Part shown: positions 44,247 through 54,436 of the stretch, one piece after another
Layout of the letters: every line of letters starts with the position of its first letter
Position numbering within the stretch: position 1 is the first letter of the stretch
Source: Plasticicumulans acidivorans
GTDB lineage: Bacteria > Pseudomonadota > Gammaproteobacteria > Competibacterales > Competibacteraceae
Length of the DNA: 64,000 nt
NCBI RefSeq assembly: GCF_003182095.1
Contig: NZ_QGTJ01000013.1
Span: 1 to 64,000 of the forward strand
Reading direction: 5' to 3'
Made by a program: the position numbers and the translations under genes
The notes under the pieces: model-generated
Told to the model about the DNA's origin: nothing
Database searches by the model: none
What the model saw: only the letters and a program-made list of their open reading frames with translations

Positions 44247-45329
44247 ATGACAGTGCTGGGCGTGGAATCGAGCCATCCGTTCCAGAGCGAGCACCTGGCG
44301 CTGTGGCTCGACGTCATCGGCGCCGACGGCCGCATCCGCTGGGCCAACCCGGCGCAGCACGCGGCACTCGGCCAGCCCGCCGGCGCCCTCGCCGGCCGGC
44401 GCCTCGAAGAGGTCTACAGCGCCGAATCGGCACGCGTGCTGCGCCACGTGCTGCGCGCCGGCACGCCGGCACTGCCGACGCTCGAACTCGGCCTGCTCGG
44501 CGCTGACGGCGCGCTGCTGCGCGTCGCCGCCACCGCCGCCGGCGAGCGCGGCCGTGACGGCCGCAGCGAGCTGCATCTGGCCAAGGTGCCGCTCGGCGCG
44601 ATCGAGCAGCGCCTGAGCAGCCTGGAACAGGGCCTCGCGCTCAGCGACGGCATCATCGAGCAGGCCAGCGAAGGCCATTGGTGCATCGAATACCTGGAGC
44701 CGGTCGACCTCGACCAGCCGGAAGAGGAAGTCCTGCGCCAGGTGTTCGCCCACCGCAGCTACTGGCGGGTGTTCAACCGCGCGATGGCGCGCGTCTACGG
44801 CCTGCCGCCGGACACCGATCTCACCGAGCGTCACGTGCGCCTGTACTGGCCGCGCAGCCCGGAGAACGAAACCTTCGTGCGCCGGCTGATCCGCCACCGC
44901 TTCTGCCTCGACCATGCCGTCTCGGTCGACCGCCGTCACGACGGCACACCGATCGTCGTCGACAACGACGTGCGCGCCGACATCGACGGCGCCCAGCTGC
45001 TGCGGCTGTGGGGCAACGTCCGCGAGCACCGGCCGGCGGCCGACACACCCTTCGCCGCGCTCGAACACAGCGCCGAACCGCTGCTCGCGGTCGACGCCGC
45101 GCAGCACCTGCTGTGGCGCAACGCCGCCGCCGCGCGGCTGTGTGCCGGGCTCGACGAGCGCGCCATGCGCGCCTGGGTCAAGCCGATCGCCGAACACGGT
45201 CAGGGCGTCGTCGTGCTGCCGGACGGCAGCGGCGGCCTGCACACCTGGCAGGGGCTGGCGACGACGCTGGCGCTGCCCGCCGGCCCGGCGACGCTGCTGC
45301 TGCTGCACCGCCTCGCCAGCGCCGACTGA
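44247..45329 (+). CDS. PAS-domain protein, probable sensory partner of the sigma-54 activator
   Basis: The 360-residue soluble protein has an N-terminal PAS-like domain (HLALWLDVIGADGRIRWANPAQHAALG) and a middle region with NRAMARVYGLPPDTDL...FVRRLIRHRF that recalls PAS/YcaO-like sensory segments. A further PAS-like stretch (ALEHSAEPLLAVDAAQHLLWRNAAAARL) lies near the C-terminus. No kinase, GGDEF or DNA-binding domain is visible. In-frame GTG (44241) and ATG (44247) starts compete; GAGAGG at 44229-44234 suits the GTG slightly better. It follows the dioxygenase and precedes the sigma-54 activator, so it probably senses an amine or redox signal. Confidence 0.7.
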   Translation: MTVLGVESSHPFQSEHLALWLDVIGADGRIRWANPAQHAALGQPAGALAGRRLEEVYSAESARVLRHVLRAGTPALPTLELGLLGADGALLRVAATAAGERGRDGRSELHLAKVPLGAIEQRLSSLEQGLALSDGIIEQASEGHWCIEYLEPVDLDQPEEEVLRQVFAHRSYWRVFNRAMARVYGLPPDTDLTERHVRLYWPRSPENETFVRRLIRHRFCLDHAVSVDRRHDGTPIVVDNDVRADIDGAQLLRLWGNVREHRPAADTPFAALEHSAEPLLAVDAAQHLLWRNAAAARLCAGLDERAMRAWVKPIAEHGQGVVVLPDGSGGLHTWQGLATTLALPAGPATLLLLHRLASAD

Positions 45330-45435
45330 ACCGCTGCCCCGCACGCGGGCAGACCCTGCACGCCGGCGGCGCGCCCGCGCCCTGCGCGACCCATTTCTCC
45401 TCTGCAGATCAGCTGCTTGCCGGCATTTTTTGCAG

Positions 45436-45451
45436 TGGCTCGGGTTTTGCT
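45436..45451 (+). promoter_or_regulatory. Sigma-54 (-24/-12) promoter
   Basis: TGGCTCGGGTTTTGCT matches TGGCACG-N4-TTGCW at all but one position, with exact GG-N10-GC spacing. RNA would start near 45463, about 150 bases before the sigma-54 activator gene at 45611, suggesting autoactivation. Confidence 0.68.
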
Positions 45452-45476
45452 TTGACTTGATGGCAGCACTGGTCAC

Positions 45477-45499
45477 GAAACGCTATGGACAGGCGTTTC
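45477..45499. repeat. 7-bp inverted repeat in the activator leader
   Basis: GAAACGC (45477-45483) pairs with GCGTTTC (45493-45499), spacer nine bases, just downstream of the expected sigma-54 start site. Confidence 0.45.
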
Positions 45500-45610
45500 C
45501 TACCGGCCGCGCCGGACTTGGACTAAAAGCTGGAGCTTCCAGCCCGCGACGCGAGCCGCCTGCGATGCACCGCCGCCACGGTGCCCGCCGAGTCCGAGGA
45601 GTCCGCCCCG

Positions 45611-46987
45611 ATGAACCAGCCGCAGACCGCCCTGCCGCGCGAACGCCAGTCGATGGGCTTCGGTGCCGCGCTGCCGCTCGCCGCCAGCCTGCCCGGCGTC
45701 GGCGATGCCACCAGCCTGCTGCACGGCATCTGCGACCGTCTGCCGCTCGGCCTGCTGCTGTGCGACGCCGGTGGCCGCATCACGCTGGTCAACGCCTATG
45801 CCGAGCGCTGCCTCGGCCTCGACGGCGCCGGCGTCGTCGGCATGGATCTCGCCCTGCTCAGCCGACGCAGCGCACTCGACTTCTCACCGCTGCTCGGTGA
45901 TGCCGACGGCCGCGGCGGCGTGCTCTGCTCGCGGCGCAGCGGCCGCACCTATCTGGTCGACCGCCAGGCCTTCGAGGACGGCACGCGCTTATGGGTGCTG
46001 CGCGACGCCGCCGATGCCGACAGCGAGCCGGCGCCGGCCGCCAGCGTCGAAGCGCCGCGCGGCGACGATGTCCACGCCCGGCTGCTCGAACTCGGCATGC
46101 GCGCCCATGCCCGCGGCGCCCGCGTGCTGCTGCTCGGTGAATCCGGCAGCGGCAAGACCGCACTGGCCAAGCGCATCCACGCCTGCGCCAGCGCCGACGC
46201 GCCCTTCATCCACGTCAACTGCGGCGGCATCCCGGAGACGCTGTTCGAGTCCGAGCTGTTCGGCTACGTGCGCGGGGCATTTTCCGGCGCGCTCAATGCC
46301 GGCAAGCGCGGGCTGATCGAGAGTGCCGACGGCGGCACGCTGTTCCTCGATGAAATCGGCGAGCTGCCGCCGGCGAGCCAGGCCAAGCTGCTGAAATTCC
46401 TCGACGACGGCATCGTCGTGCCGGTCGGCGCCAGCAGCGGGCGCAGCGTCAGCGTGCGCGTCATCGCCGCCACCAACCGCGAGCTGAAAACCCTGTCCGC
46501 CGCCGGCCAGTTCCGCGAGGACCTCTACTACCGTCTCGCCGTGGTCACGCTGCGGGTGCCGGCGCTGCGCGATTCGCCCGATCGAGCCCAGCTGATCGAC
46601 GCCCTGCTCGCCGAGGTCTGCCGTGGCCGCGAACAGCCGCTGCGGCTGAGCCCGGCGCTGCGTGCCTGGCTCGACCGCTACCGCTTTCCCGGCAATGTCC
46701 GCGAGCTGGCCAACCTGCTCGAATACCTGGCGGTGGTCGCCGACGGCGTCGCCGACCTGATGCACCTGCCGGACGAGCTGGCGCCGGCCGCCCGGCCTGC
46801 CGCCGACCCGGTCGCGGCCTTCACGGCGCCGGCCATCGACGATGACGCCGATCTGCGCACGCGCGTGGCCCGCTACGAACGCGAGCTGATCAGCGCCACG
46901 CTCGCTGGCGCCGCCAGCAAGCGCGAAGCGGCGCGCCGCCTCGGCATCGACGTCGCCACGCTGATCCGCAAACTCGCCCGCGCCTGA
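45611..46987 (+). CDS. Sigma-54-dependent PAS-AAA+-Fis transcriptional activator
   Basis: The 458-residue regulator has an N-terminal PAS domain (LLHGICDRLPLGLLLCDAGGRITLVNAYAERCLGL), a sigma-54 AAA+ domain and a C-terminal Fis-type helix-turn-helix (SKREAARRLGIDVATLIRKL). The AAA+ domain has Walker A GESGSGKT, Walker B GGTLFLDEIGELP and a sigma-54-contact loop reading GAFSGA instead of GAFTGA, a tolerated variant. It hydrolyses ATP to open RpoN promoters. Its own upstream region has a good -24/-12 pair, and another lies before the permease. A bidirectional terminator follows. Confidence 0.93.
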   Translation: MNQPQTALPRERQSMGFGAALPLAASLPGVGDATSLLHGICDRLPLGLLLCDAGGRITLVNAYAERCLGLDGAGVVGMDLALLSRRSALDFSPLLGDADGRGGVLCSRRSGRTYLVDRQAFEDGTRLWVLRDAADADSEPAPAASVEAPRGDDVHARLLELGMRAHARGARVLLLGESGSGKTALAKRIHACASADAPFIHVNCGGIPETLFESELFGYVRGAFSGALNAGKRGLIESADGGTLFLDEIGELPPASQAKLLKFLDDGIVVPVGASSGRSVSVRVIAATNRELKTLSAAGQFREDLYYRLAVVTLRVPALRDSPDRAQLIDALLAEVCRGREQPLRLSPALRAWLDRYRFPGNVRELANLLEYLAVVADGVADLMHLPDELAPAARPAADPVAAFTAPAIDDDADLRTRVARYERELISATLAGAASKREAARRLGIDVATLIRKLARA

Positions 46988-47002
46988 AACCGCAGCCATA
47001 AA

Positions 47003-47033
47003 AAACGCCCGGACCGTCACGGCCCGGGCGTTT
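47003..47033. terminator. Bidirectional rho-independent terminator
   Basis: AAACGCCCGG (47003-47012) pairs with CCGGGCGTTT (47024-47033). It lies between the convergent activator and pgm genes, with a T run on the minus strand. Confidence 0.9.
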
Positions 47034-47056
47034 GTCCTGGCGCGGGATTCAGCGCA

Positions 47057-48760
<1,704 letters not shown>

Positions 48761-48767
48761 TCATGCG

Positions 48768-49523
48768 TCAGGGCGTCAGCCAGCCGCCGGTGGCCTGCAG
48801 CGGTCGCGGCTCGCCGGCCCGCGCGACCCAGGCGGCGACGGCCTCGCGGCGGGCACCGGCCACCGCCGGCGGCAGCTTGAGATCCGCCTGCCAGCCACCG
48901 TCGACGGCGCGCAGCGGCACCTGCTGCCAGCCGCTGACGACGAAGTCGTGATGCAGCTGGCGGCCGCCGTTCTCGCCGCCGCCCACTGCGGTGCTCAGCC
49001 CGAAGCCGAGGCGCACCAGATGCAGTTCGAGGGCTTCGCCGCCGGCCACCGCCGGCGCGAAACGCGCGTGCACCTGCTCGCCGTCGACATCGAGCTGCAG
49101 CCTGCCGGCCGCCGCCGGCGCGGGCAGCTGGCGCAGCGCCAGATCGCTGCCGTTGAGCCAGCCGCGCCATTCGCGGCCGTCGAGCAGCATGCCCGGCGTG
49201 TAGGACTGGCTGAGGCCGCGGGCGTGCACATAGTCGCCCTGCCGCGCGCTGAAACGGGCGTCCGAGAAGCGATCGCGCCAGCCGAGCGAATTCCAGTAAT
49301 CGACATGGAAGGCGAGCGGCACCAGCGTGCGCCACAGGCGCGGGTCGTCGGCCAGCGCGGAGAACCAGCGATCCGCCGGCGGGCAGCTGCTGCAGCCCTC
49401 CGAGGTATAGAGCTCAAGCACGGCGACGCGCTGCGCCGGGCTGGTGAAGGACTGCGCGAACGCCGGCGCGGTGCAGGCGGACAGCACGAGAATGCGGCAG
49501 AAAGCGGACAGGCGGGCGGGCAT
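48768..49523 (-). CDS. DUF1223 thioredoxin-like secreted protein
   Basis: The 251-residue protein has a signal peptide (CRILVLSACTAPAFAQ) and then the DUF1223 start VAVLELYTSEGCSSCPPADRWFSAL, with the CSSC pair in a thioredoxin-like position. LVPLAFHVDYWNSLGWRDRFSD and YTPGMLLDG follow. It is probably periplasmic and redox-active, but the partner is unknown. It is transcribed toward pgm, 79 bases away, and diverges from the DUF938 gene. Confidence 0.88.
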   Translation of the reverse strand: MPARLSAFCRILVLSACTAPAFAQSFTSPAQRVAVLELYTSEGCSSCPPADRWFSALADDPRLWRTLVPLAFHVDYWNSLGWRDRFSDARFSARQGDYVHARGLSQSYTPGMLLDGREWRGWLNGSDLALRQLPAPAAAGRLQLDVDGEQVHARFAPAVAGGEALELHLVRLGFGLSTAVGGGENGGRQLHHDFVVSGWQQVPLRAVDGGWQADLKLPPAVAGARREAVAAWVARAGEPRPLQATGGWLTP

Positions 49524-49632
49524 GGCGGGCGGACTCCGTGGGCGCGACGGTCGTGCTTACGCGCCGCCGCGTATCGCGGATGCGAGCGGTTAAGCTGTCG
49601 GCCATCGCCATGGACCTGCCCCGGAGCCTGTC

Positions 49633-50241
49633 ATGTCCCAGCCCAGCCCCGCGAAACCGTTCGCACCCGCCTGCGAACAGAACCGCGATCCGATCCTTGC
49701 CGTGCTGCGCGAGCGCTTTCGCGGGCGCGGCAGCGTGTTCGAAATCGGCTCCGGCACCGGCCAGCACGCGGTGCATTTCGCCGCCGCGCTGCCGCAGCGC
49801 ATCTGGCAGTGCAGCGAGGTCGCCGCCAATCTGCCGGGCATCCGCCTGTGGCTGGCCGAAGCCGCCCTGCCGAACACGCCCGAGCCACTGGAGCTCGACG
49901 TGCGCGCCGCGCAGTGGCCGCTGACGCAGGCCGATGACGTGTTTTCGGCGAACACCGCCCACATCATGGACTGGGCCGCCGTCGGCGCGATGTTCGCCGG
50001 CGTCGGCCGGCTGCTGTCGGCCGGCGGCTGTTTCTGTCTGTACGGCCCGTTCCTCTACGACGGCCGCCACACCGCCGACAGCAACGTGCGCTTCGACGCG
50101 ATGCTGCGCCAGCAGAATCCGGCGATGGGCGTGCGTGACGTGCGCGAACTGGAGCGGCTCGCCGCCGGCTGCGGCCTGCGCCTGGCCGAAGATCTGGCGA
50201 TGCCGGCCGACAACCGCACGCTGGTCTGGCGCCGCGCCTGA
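49633..50241 (+). CDS. DUF938 SAM-dependent methyltransferase-like protein
   Basis: The 202-residue protein starts KPFAPACEQNRDPILAVL, then the SAM-binding motif VFEIGSGTGQHAVHFAAALP. FSANTAHIMDW and LYGPFLYDGRHTADSN are diagnostic for DUF938. It has the class I methyltransferase fold; the substrate is unknown. Diverges from DUF1223 and converges with the crotonase gene with a nine-base gap. Confidence 0.9.
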   Translation: MSQPSPAKPFAPACEQNRDPILAVLRERFRGRGSVFEIGSGTGQHAVHFAAALPQRIWQCSEVAANLPGIRLWLAEAALPNTPEPLELDVRAAQWPLTQADDVFSANTAHIMDWAAVGAMFAGVGRLLSAGGCFCLYGPFLYDGRHTADSNVRFDAMLRQQNPAMGVRDVRELERLAAGCGLRLAEDLAMPADNRTLVWRRA

Positions 50242-50250
50242 AGCGCCGGC

Positions 50251-51018
50251 TCAGTTGAAGCGCGAGAAGTCCGGTTTGCGCTTCTCGGCAAAGGCCGCGA
50301 AAGCTTCAGCGGCCTCCGGCGAAGCCAGGCGCTCGACGAAGGCGGCGCCTTCGCGGCGGATGACCTCCTCGACCAGCGGTTGACGCTGAGCCCGCAGCAG
50401 CTCGCGGGTCACCCGCACCGCCGCCGCCGGCTGCGCCGCCAGCCGCTGCGCCCGGGCCAGCGCCCGCGGCAGGACGTCGGCCGCCGGCAGAATCTCGTTG
50501 ATCAGCCCGCCGGCGAGCGCCGCCCGGGCATCGAAGGGCTCACCGAGCAGCAGCCATTCGGCGGCACGCACGTGACCGGCGAGCAGCGGCAGCAGGTAGC
50601 TCGACGCCGCCTCCGGACACAGGCCGAGATTGACGAAGGGCAGCAGGAAGCGGGCGTCCTCGGCGGCGTAGACCAGATCACAGTGCGCCAACAGTGTGGT
50701 GCCGACGCCGACCGCGACGCCGGTGACTGCGGCGACCAGCGGCTTGCGGCAGGCGGCGAGCGCCAGCAGGAAGCGGAATACCGGGCTGTCCGCGCCGCTC
50801 GGCGGATTGGCGAGGAAGTCCTTCAGGTCGTTGCCGGCGGTGAAGTCGTCACCGCCGTGCAGCAGCAGCACGCGCACCGACGGATCAGCCTCGGCGGCAT
50901 GGATATGCGCGCTCAGCGCGTCGTACATATCGGCGGTCAGCGCGTTTTTCTTGTCGCGGCGCCACAGCTCGATGATGGCGACGGCGCCGTCACGGCGCAG
51001 GCGGACGGTATCGGTCAT
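50251..51018 (-). CDS. Enoyl-CoA hydratase/isomerase (crotonase) family protein
   Basis: The 255-residue protein has the crotonase oxyanion-hole segments DFTAGNDLKDF and AVTGVAVGVGTTLLAHCDLVYA, and the catalytic-site stretch NLGLCPEAASSYLLP. The acid-base Glu corresponds to the one in CPEAAS, so isomerase or single-Glu hydratase chemistry is possible. It acts on acyl-CoA in the cytoplasm. No beta-oxidation partner genes are adjacent. Confidence 0.9.
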   Translation of the reverse strand: MTDTVRLRRDGAVAIIELWRRDKKNALTADMYDALSAHIHAAEADPSVRVLLLHGGDDFTAGNDLKDFLANPPSGADSPVFRFLLALAACRKPLVAAVTGVAVGVGTTLLAHCDLVYAAEDARFLLPFVNLGLCPEAASSYLLPLLAGHVRAAEWLLLGEPFDARAALAGGLINEILPAADVLPRALARAQRLAAQPAAAVRVTRELLRAQRQPLVEEVIRREGAAFVERLASPEAAEAFAAFAEKRKPDFSRFN

Positions 51019-51093
51019 GCGCTTGTCTCCTCGGGTGAAGCCTTCACACTACGGCCTTTGCCCGAATCCCGCCAAGCCACGACGCCCGCCCCC

Positions 51094-51534
51094 ATGCCGC
51101 TGCCCGCCGATCTGCTGCGCGCCTACCTGGCGACGACCTATGCCGCCGCGACGCCCATCGGTCGCATCGAACTGCGCATCGGCCGCCGCCATCCGCGCTT
51201 CGACCGCTGGCTGCGTGCCCACGGACAGCGCGAGTGGGTGTTCATCAGCGCCTGCAACCCGGGCTCGCACCGGCTTGCCGACGCCGCGAATCGCGCCCGC
51301 CAGCGCCGCCTGACACGCGCACTGCACGCGCTCGGCCTGCATCCGCTTGCCGGCGCCGGCGAGCCTGATCCGCGCACGGATGCTCACTGGTCTGCCGAGC
51401 CGAGTTTTCTCGTGCCCGGCCTGAAGCTGCCGACGGCGGCCCGGCTCGCCGCTCATTTCGGTCAGCTCGCCATCGTCTGCGGCCGGCTCGGCAAGCCGGC
51501 CCGACTGCAGCTGCTGCGTGCTACCAGGATCTGA
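51094..51534 (+). CDS. DUF3293 domain protein
   Basis: The 146-residue protein shows LLRAYLATTYAAATPIGRIELRIGRR, WVFISACNPGS, a helical RQRRLTRALHALGL and HWSAEPSFLVPGL, which fits DUF3293 as I remember it. No function is known. The ATG at 51094 is chosen because upstream in-frame sequence overlaps the crotonase gene. Its 3' end overlaps the small membrane-protein gene by 14 bases on the other strand. Confidence 0.82.
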   Translation: MPLPADLLRAYLATTYAAATPIGRIELRIGRRHPRFDRWLRAHGQREWVFISACNPGSHRLADAANRARQRRLTRALHALGLHPLAGAGEPDPRTDAHWSAEPSFLVPGLKLPTAARLAAHFGQLAIVCGRLGKPARLQLLRATRI

Positions 51535-51727
51535 GCGCGACAAACAGCAGGCTCACACCGCAGACCATCAGCGCTGAACCGAACAGCAGGTCATGGCCCG
51601 AGGTCGGACGCGCGGGCTGCAACAGCGAGCGCAACAGCAGCACGCCCACCAGCAAGCTCGAACATCCCATCGACAGCAGCAGATAGGACAACAGATATGG
51701 TGCGGCCACCGTGAAGAATCCATTCAT
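51521..51727 (-). CDS. Small two-helix membrane protein
   Basis: The 68-residue protein has two hydrophobic segments (FFTVAAPYLLSYLLLSMGCSSLLVGVLLL and LLFGSALMVCGVSLLFVAL) separated by a short basic/polar loop. The ATG at 51727 has GGGAG seven bases upstream, which supports translation. Not recognised. Confidence 0.6.
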   Translation of the reverse strand: MNGFFTVAAPYLLSYLLLSMGCSSLLVGVLLLRSLLQPARPTSGHDLLFGSALMVCGVSLLFVALRSW

Positions 51728-51848
51728 CGCACGACTCCCTGTTCGGCGCACTGAGTGCTTGTTTTACCGTTCGATCGATCTAGGATGGTAAGTATGCTTT
51801 ACCGCCTGATCAAGCATGCCTGCAGGGGTCCGGCTGTACCATGCAGGC

Positions 51849-52490
51849 ATGAGCTCGACGATAGGTGAACGCATCAGGATTGCCAGGGAGGCGAAAGGAT
51901 GGTCGCAGCTCAAATTGGGCGAAGCGGTCGGGGTCAGCCGTGCCGCGGTGTCGCAGTGGGAAAGCGGAGAATCAAAGGGTTTGAAGCCGGAAAACCTGGT
52001 GGCGGCGGCCCGCGAACTGGGCGTCGACATCGAGTGGCTGGTCACCGGAACCCCGGATATGCGTGAGGATCGCAGCCGCTACCGCAGTGACGACAGCGTA
52101 AGCGGCACTGGCGTGCCACTGCTCGACTAGCAGAGCTTCATCACTCAGGGCGGGACTCGACCATTCCCGGCACCACAGATCGAGGAATGGCTGACACCAC
52201 CGGTCGGCTGCAGCGCCGACAGCTTCGCGCTGCGCGTGCACGCCCCGGGCATGACGCCGCGTTTTCGTGACGGTGAGCTGATCTTCGTCGATCCGCAGCG
52301 GGATGCACGGCACGGCGACTTCGTCGTCGTCCGCCTCGCCGGCGGTGAGGTGCTGCTGCGCGAACTGCTGATCGAAGCCGGCTTGCGCATGCTGCGCGCC
52401 ACACACCCTGACTGGCCGGCTCCGCTACGGACACTGGACGCGAGCGACACGCTGGTCGGTGTCGTCATCGCCCGCCTCGAACGCTTCTGA
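51849..52490 (+). pseudogene. XRE-S24 (LexA/CI-like) repressor interrupted by an in-frame amber codon
   Basis: The first 93 codons encode an intact XRE helix-turn-helix (ERIRIAREAKGWSQLKLGEA, then GVSRAAVSQWESGESKGLKP) and a linker ending GVPLLD. A TAG at 52128-52130 follows. The same frame continues open to 52490 with a peptidase S24-like domain (SFALRVHAPGMTPRFRDGEL, then IFVDPQRDARHGDFVVV). In family members VPL(L/I)SW follows the linker, so TAG stands where a conserved Trp (TGG) is usual. The peptidase Ser is also Gly in APGMTP and the Lys site reads VLLREL, so self-cleavage is lost. The truncated DNA-binding part may still bind DNA. Confidence 0.78.
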
Positions 52491-52536
52491 GCACAGCCCG
52501 CCACCGCGGCAGTGGCGGGCCGGCTTGCGGTAAACC

Positions 52537-53754
52537 TCAGCCGCGGTACTTGCGCAGCACCAGTGTGGCGTTGGTGCCGCCGAAGCCGAAGCTGTTCGAC
52601 ATCACCGTCGTCAGGCCGGCGTTGTCGATGCGGTTGCGGGCGATCGGCAGGCCTTCGGCCTCGGGGTCCAAGGTGAAAATGTTGGCCGAGGCGGCGACGA
52701 AGTCGTTCTGCAGCATCAGCAGCGAATAGATCGCCTCGTTGACGCCGGCGGCACCGAGCGCGTGCCCGGTCAGCGACTTCGTCGAGCTGATGTACGGCAG
52801 CTGATCGCCGAACACTTCACGGATCGCACCGAGCTCCTTGGTGTCGCCGACCGGCGTCGAGGTGCCGTGGGCATTGATGTAGTCGATCGGCGTGTCGCAG
52901 GTGGCCATCGCCTGGCGCATGCAGCGTGCGGCGCCCTCGCCCGACGGCGCGACCATGTCGTAACCGTCGGAGGTCGCCCCGTAGCCGACCAGCTCGGCGT
53001 AGATCTTCGCACCGCGGGCGAGCGCATGATCGAGTGCCTCGACGACGACGATGCCGCCGCCACCGGAAATGACGAAGCCGTCACGGTCGGCGTCATAAGC
53101 GCGCGAGGCGATCTGCGGCGTGTCGTTGAACTTCGACGACAGCGCCCCCATGGCATCGAACATCACCGTCATGTACGGGTGCACTTCTTCGCCGCCGCCG
53201 GCGAAGATCACATCCTGCTTGCCCCACTGGATCAGCTCCATCGCGTTGCCGATGCAGTGCGCGCTGGTGGCGCAGGCCGAACTGATCGAATAGTTGACAC
53301 CGCGGATCTTGAACGGCGTCGCCAGACAGGCCGAGGTGGTGCTCGACATCGTCCGCGGCACCATGTACGGGCCGACGCGCTTGAGCCCCTTGCTGCGCAG
53401 AGTATCGATGGCATCGACCTGCTGCGCCGGCGAGCCGCCGCCGGAACCGACGATCAGGCCGGTGCGCTCGCTGGAGACATCCGCCTCCCCGAGGCCGGCG
53501 TCGGCGATCGCCTCGCGCATCGCCAGATAGCTGAACGCTGCGGCATCCGCCATGAAGCGCAGGACCTTGCGATCGATGAGATCTTCTTTGACGACGCGGA
53601 TCGGGCCATGCACATGCGAGCGGAAGCCGAGCTCCTTCTGCCGCTCATTGAATTCAATGCCACTGCGGCCTTCACGCAGCGAGGCCAGCACCTCGGCCCG
53701 ATTGACGCCGATGCTGGAGACAATGCCGAGACCGGTGATGACGACACGACGCAT
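52537..53754 (-). CDS. fabB: 3-oxoacyl-ACP synthase I
   Basis: The 405-residue condensing enzyme elongates acyl-ACP in fatty-acid synthesis and is needed for unsaturated chains. Catalytic Cys161 lies in [16 protein letters not shown], and the two His residues are in [11 protein letters not shown] and [16 protein letters not shown] glycine-rich end [12 protein letters not shown] closes the protein. It follows fabA after 11 bases on the same strand, the usual fabA-fabB operon of unsaturated fatty-acid producers. Confidence 0.96.
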   Translation of the reverse strand: MRRVVITGLGIVSSIGVNRAEVLASLREGRSGIEFNERQKELGFRSHVHGPIRVVKEDLIDRKVLRFMADAAAFSYLAMREAIADAGLGEADVSSERTGLIVGSGGGSPAQQVDAIDTLRSKGLKRVGPYMVPRTMSSTTSACLATPFKIRGVNYSISSACATSAHCIGNAMELIQWGKQDVIFAGGGEEVHPYMTVMFDAMGALSSKFNDTPQIASRAYDADRDGFVISGGGGIVVVEALDHALARGAKIYAELVGYGATSDGYDMVAPSGEGAARCMRQAMATCDTPIDYINAHGTSTPVGDTKELGAIREVFGDQLPYISSTKSLTGHALGAAGVNEAIYSLLMLQNDFVAASANIFTLDPEAEGLPIARNRIDNAGLTTVMSNSFGFGGTNATLVLRKYRG

Positions 53755-53765
53755 GGTGGGACCTC

Positions 53766-54281
53766 TCAGAAACCGTCGGTGGAAACGAACAGGCCGACCC
53801 GCAGATCCTTGCCGGCGTAGATTTCCCGCCCATCCACTTCCATGATCGCATCGGCGATGCCCATGACCAGCTTGCGCAGGATCACGCGCTTCATGCTGAT
53901 GCGGTAAGTGATTTTCTTAGCGGTCGGCAATACCTGACCACTGAATTTGACTTCACCGCAGCCTAGTGCGCGGCCGCGCCCCTGACCACCCATCCAGCCG
54001 AGGTAGAAGCCGACCAGCTGCCACATGGCGTCGAGCCCGAGGCAGCCCGGCATCACCGGATCGCCGGTGAAGTGGCAACCAAAGAACCAGAGTTCCGGAT
54101 TCACGTCGAGTTCAGCGATGATCTCGCCCTTGCCGTAGCTGCCGCCGTCTTCGGCGATGCGCACGATGCGGTCGACCATCAGCATCGGCGGCAACGGCAG
54201 CTGCGCGTTGCCCGGCCCGAACATTTCGCCGCGCCCGCAGGCGAGCAGATCTTCGTAGGAATAGCTGGATGGCTTGGTCAC
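53766..54281 (-). CDS. fabA: 3-hydroxydecanoyl-ACP dehydratase/isomerase
   Basis: The 171-residue enzyme introduces the double bond of unsaturated fatty acids. [32 protein letters not shown] holds the catalytic His and Asp. Start: aligning with E. coli FabA ([14 protein letters not shown]) puts the first residue at a GTG at 54279-54281, with AAGGA ten bases upstream; an ATG at 54332 adds 17 residues. It is the first gene of the fabA-fabB operon. Confidence 0.95.
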   Translation of the reverse strand: MTKPSSYSYEDLLACGRGEMFGPGNAQLPLPPMLMVDRIVRIAEDGGSYGKGEIIAELDVNPELWFFGCHFTGDPVMPGCLGLDAMWQLVGFYLGWMGGQGRGRALGCGEVKFSGQVLPTAKKITYRISMKRVILRKLVMGIADAIMEVDGREIYAGKDLRVGLFVSTDGF

Positions 54282-54395
54282 GTTGAAGCAGTCCTTGAGG
54301 GTTCCTGCAGGGGCCGCCACACGGGCGACCAAAAAAATGACCGCCGAGTATAACGGCTTTACCGGCAGCCCGCCTGACCGGAAACGCGATGTGAC

Positions 54396-54416
54396 GCCGG
54401 CAGCGATACTGCCGGC
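54396..54416. terminator. Hairpin downstream of uraA
   Basis: GCCGGCAG (54396-54403) pairs with CTGCCGGC (54409-54416) around five bases. It lies after the leftward uraA stop at 54437. There is no T run, so termination is uncertain. Confidence 0.4.
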
Positions 54417-54436
54417 GCGACGGCGACAACACCGTG

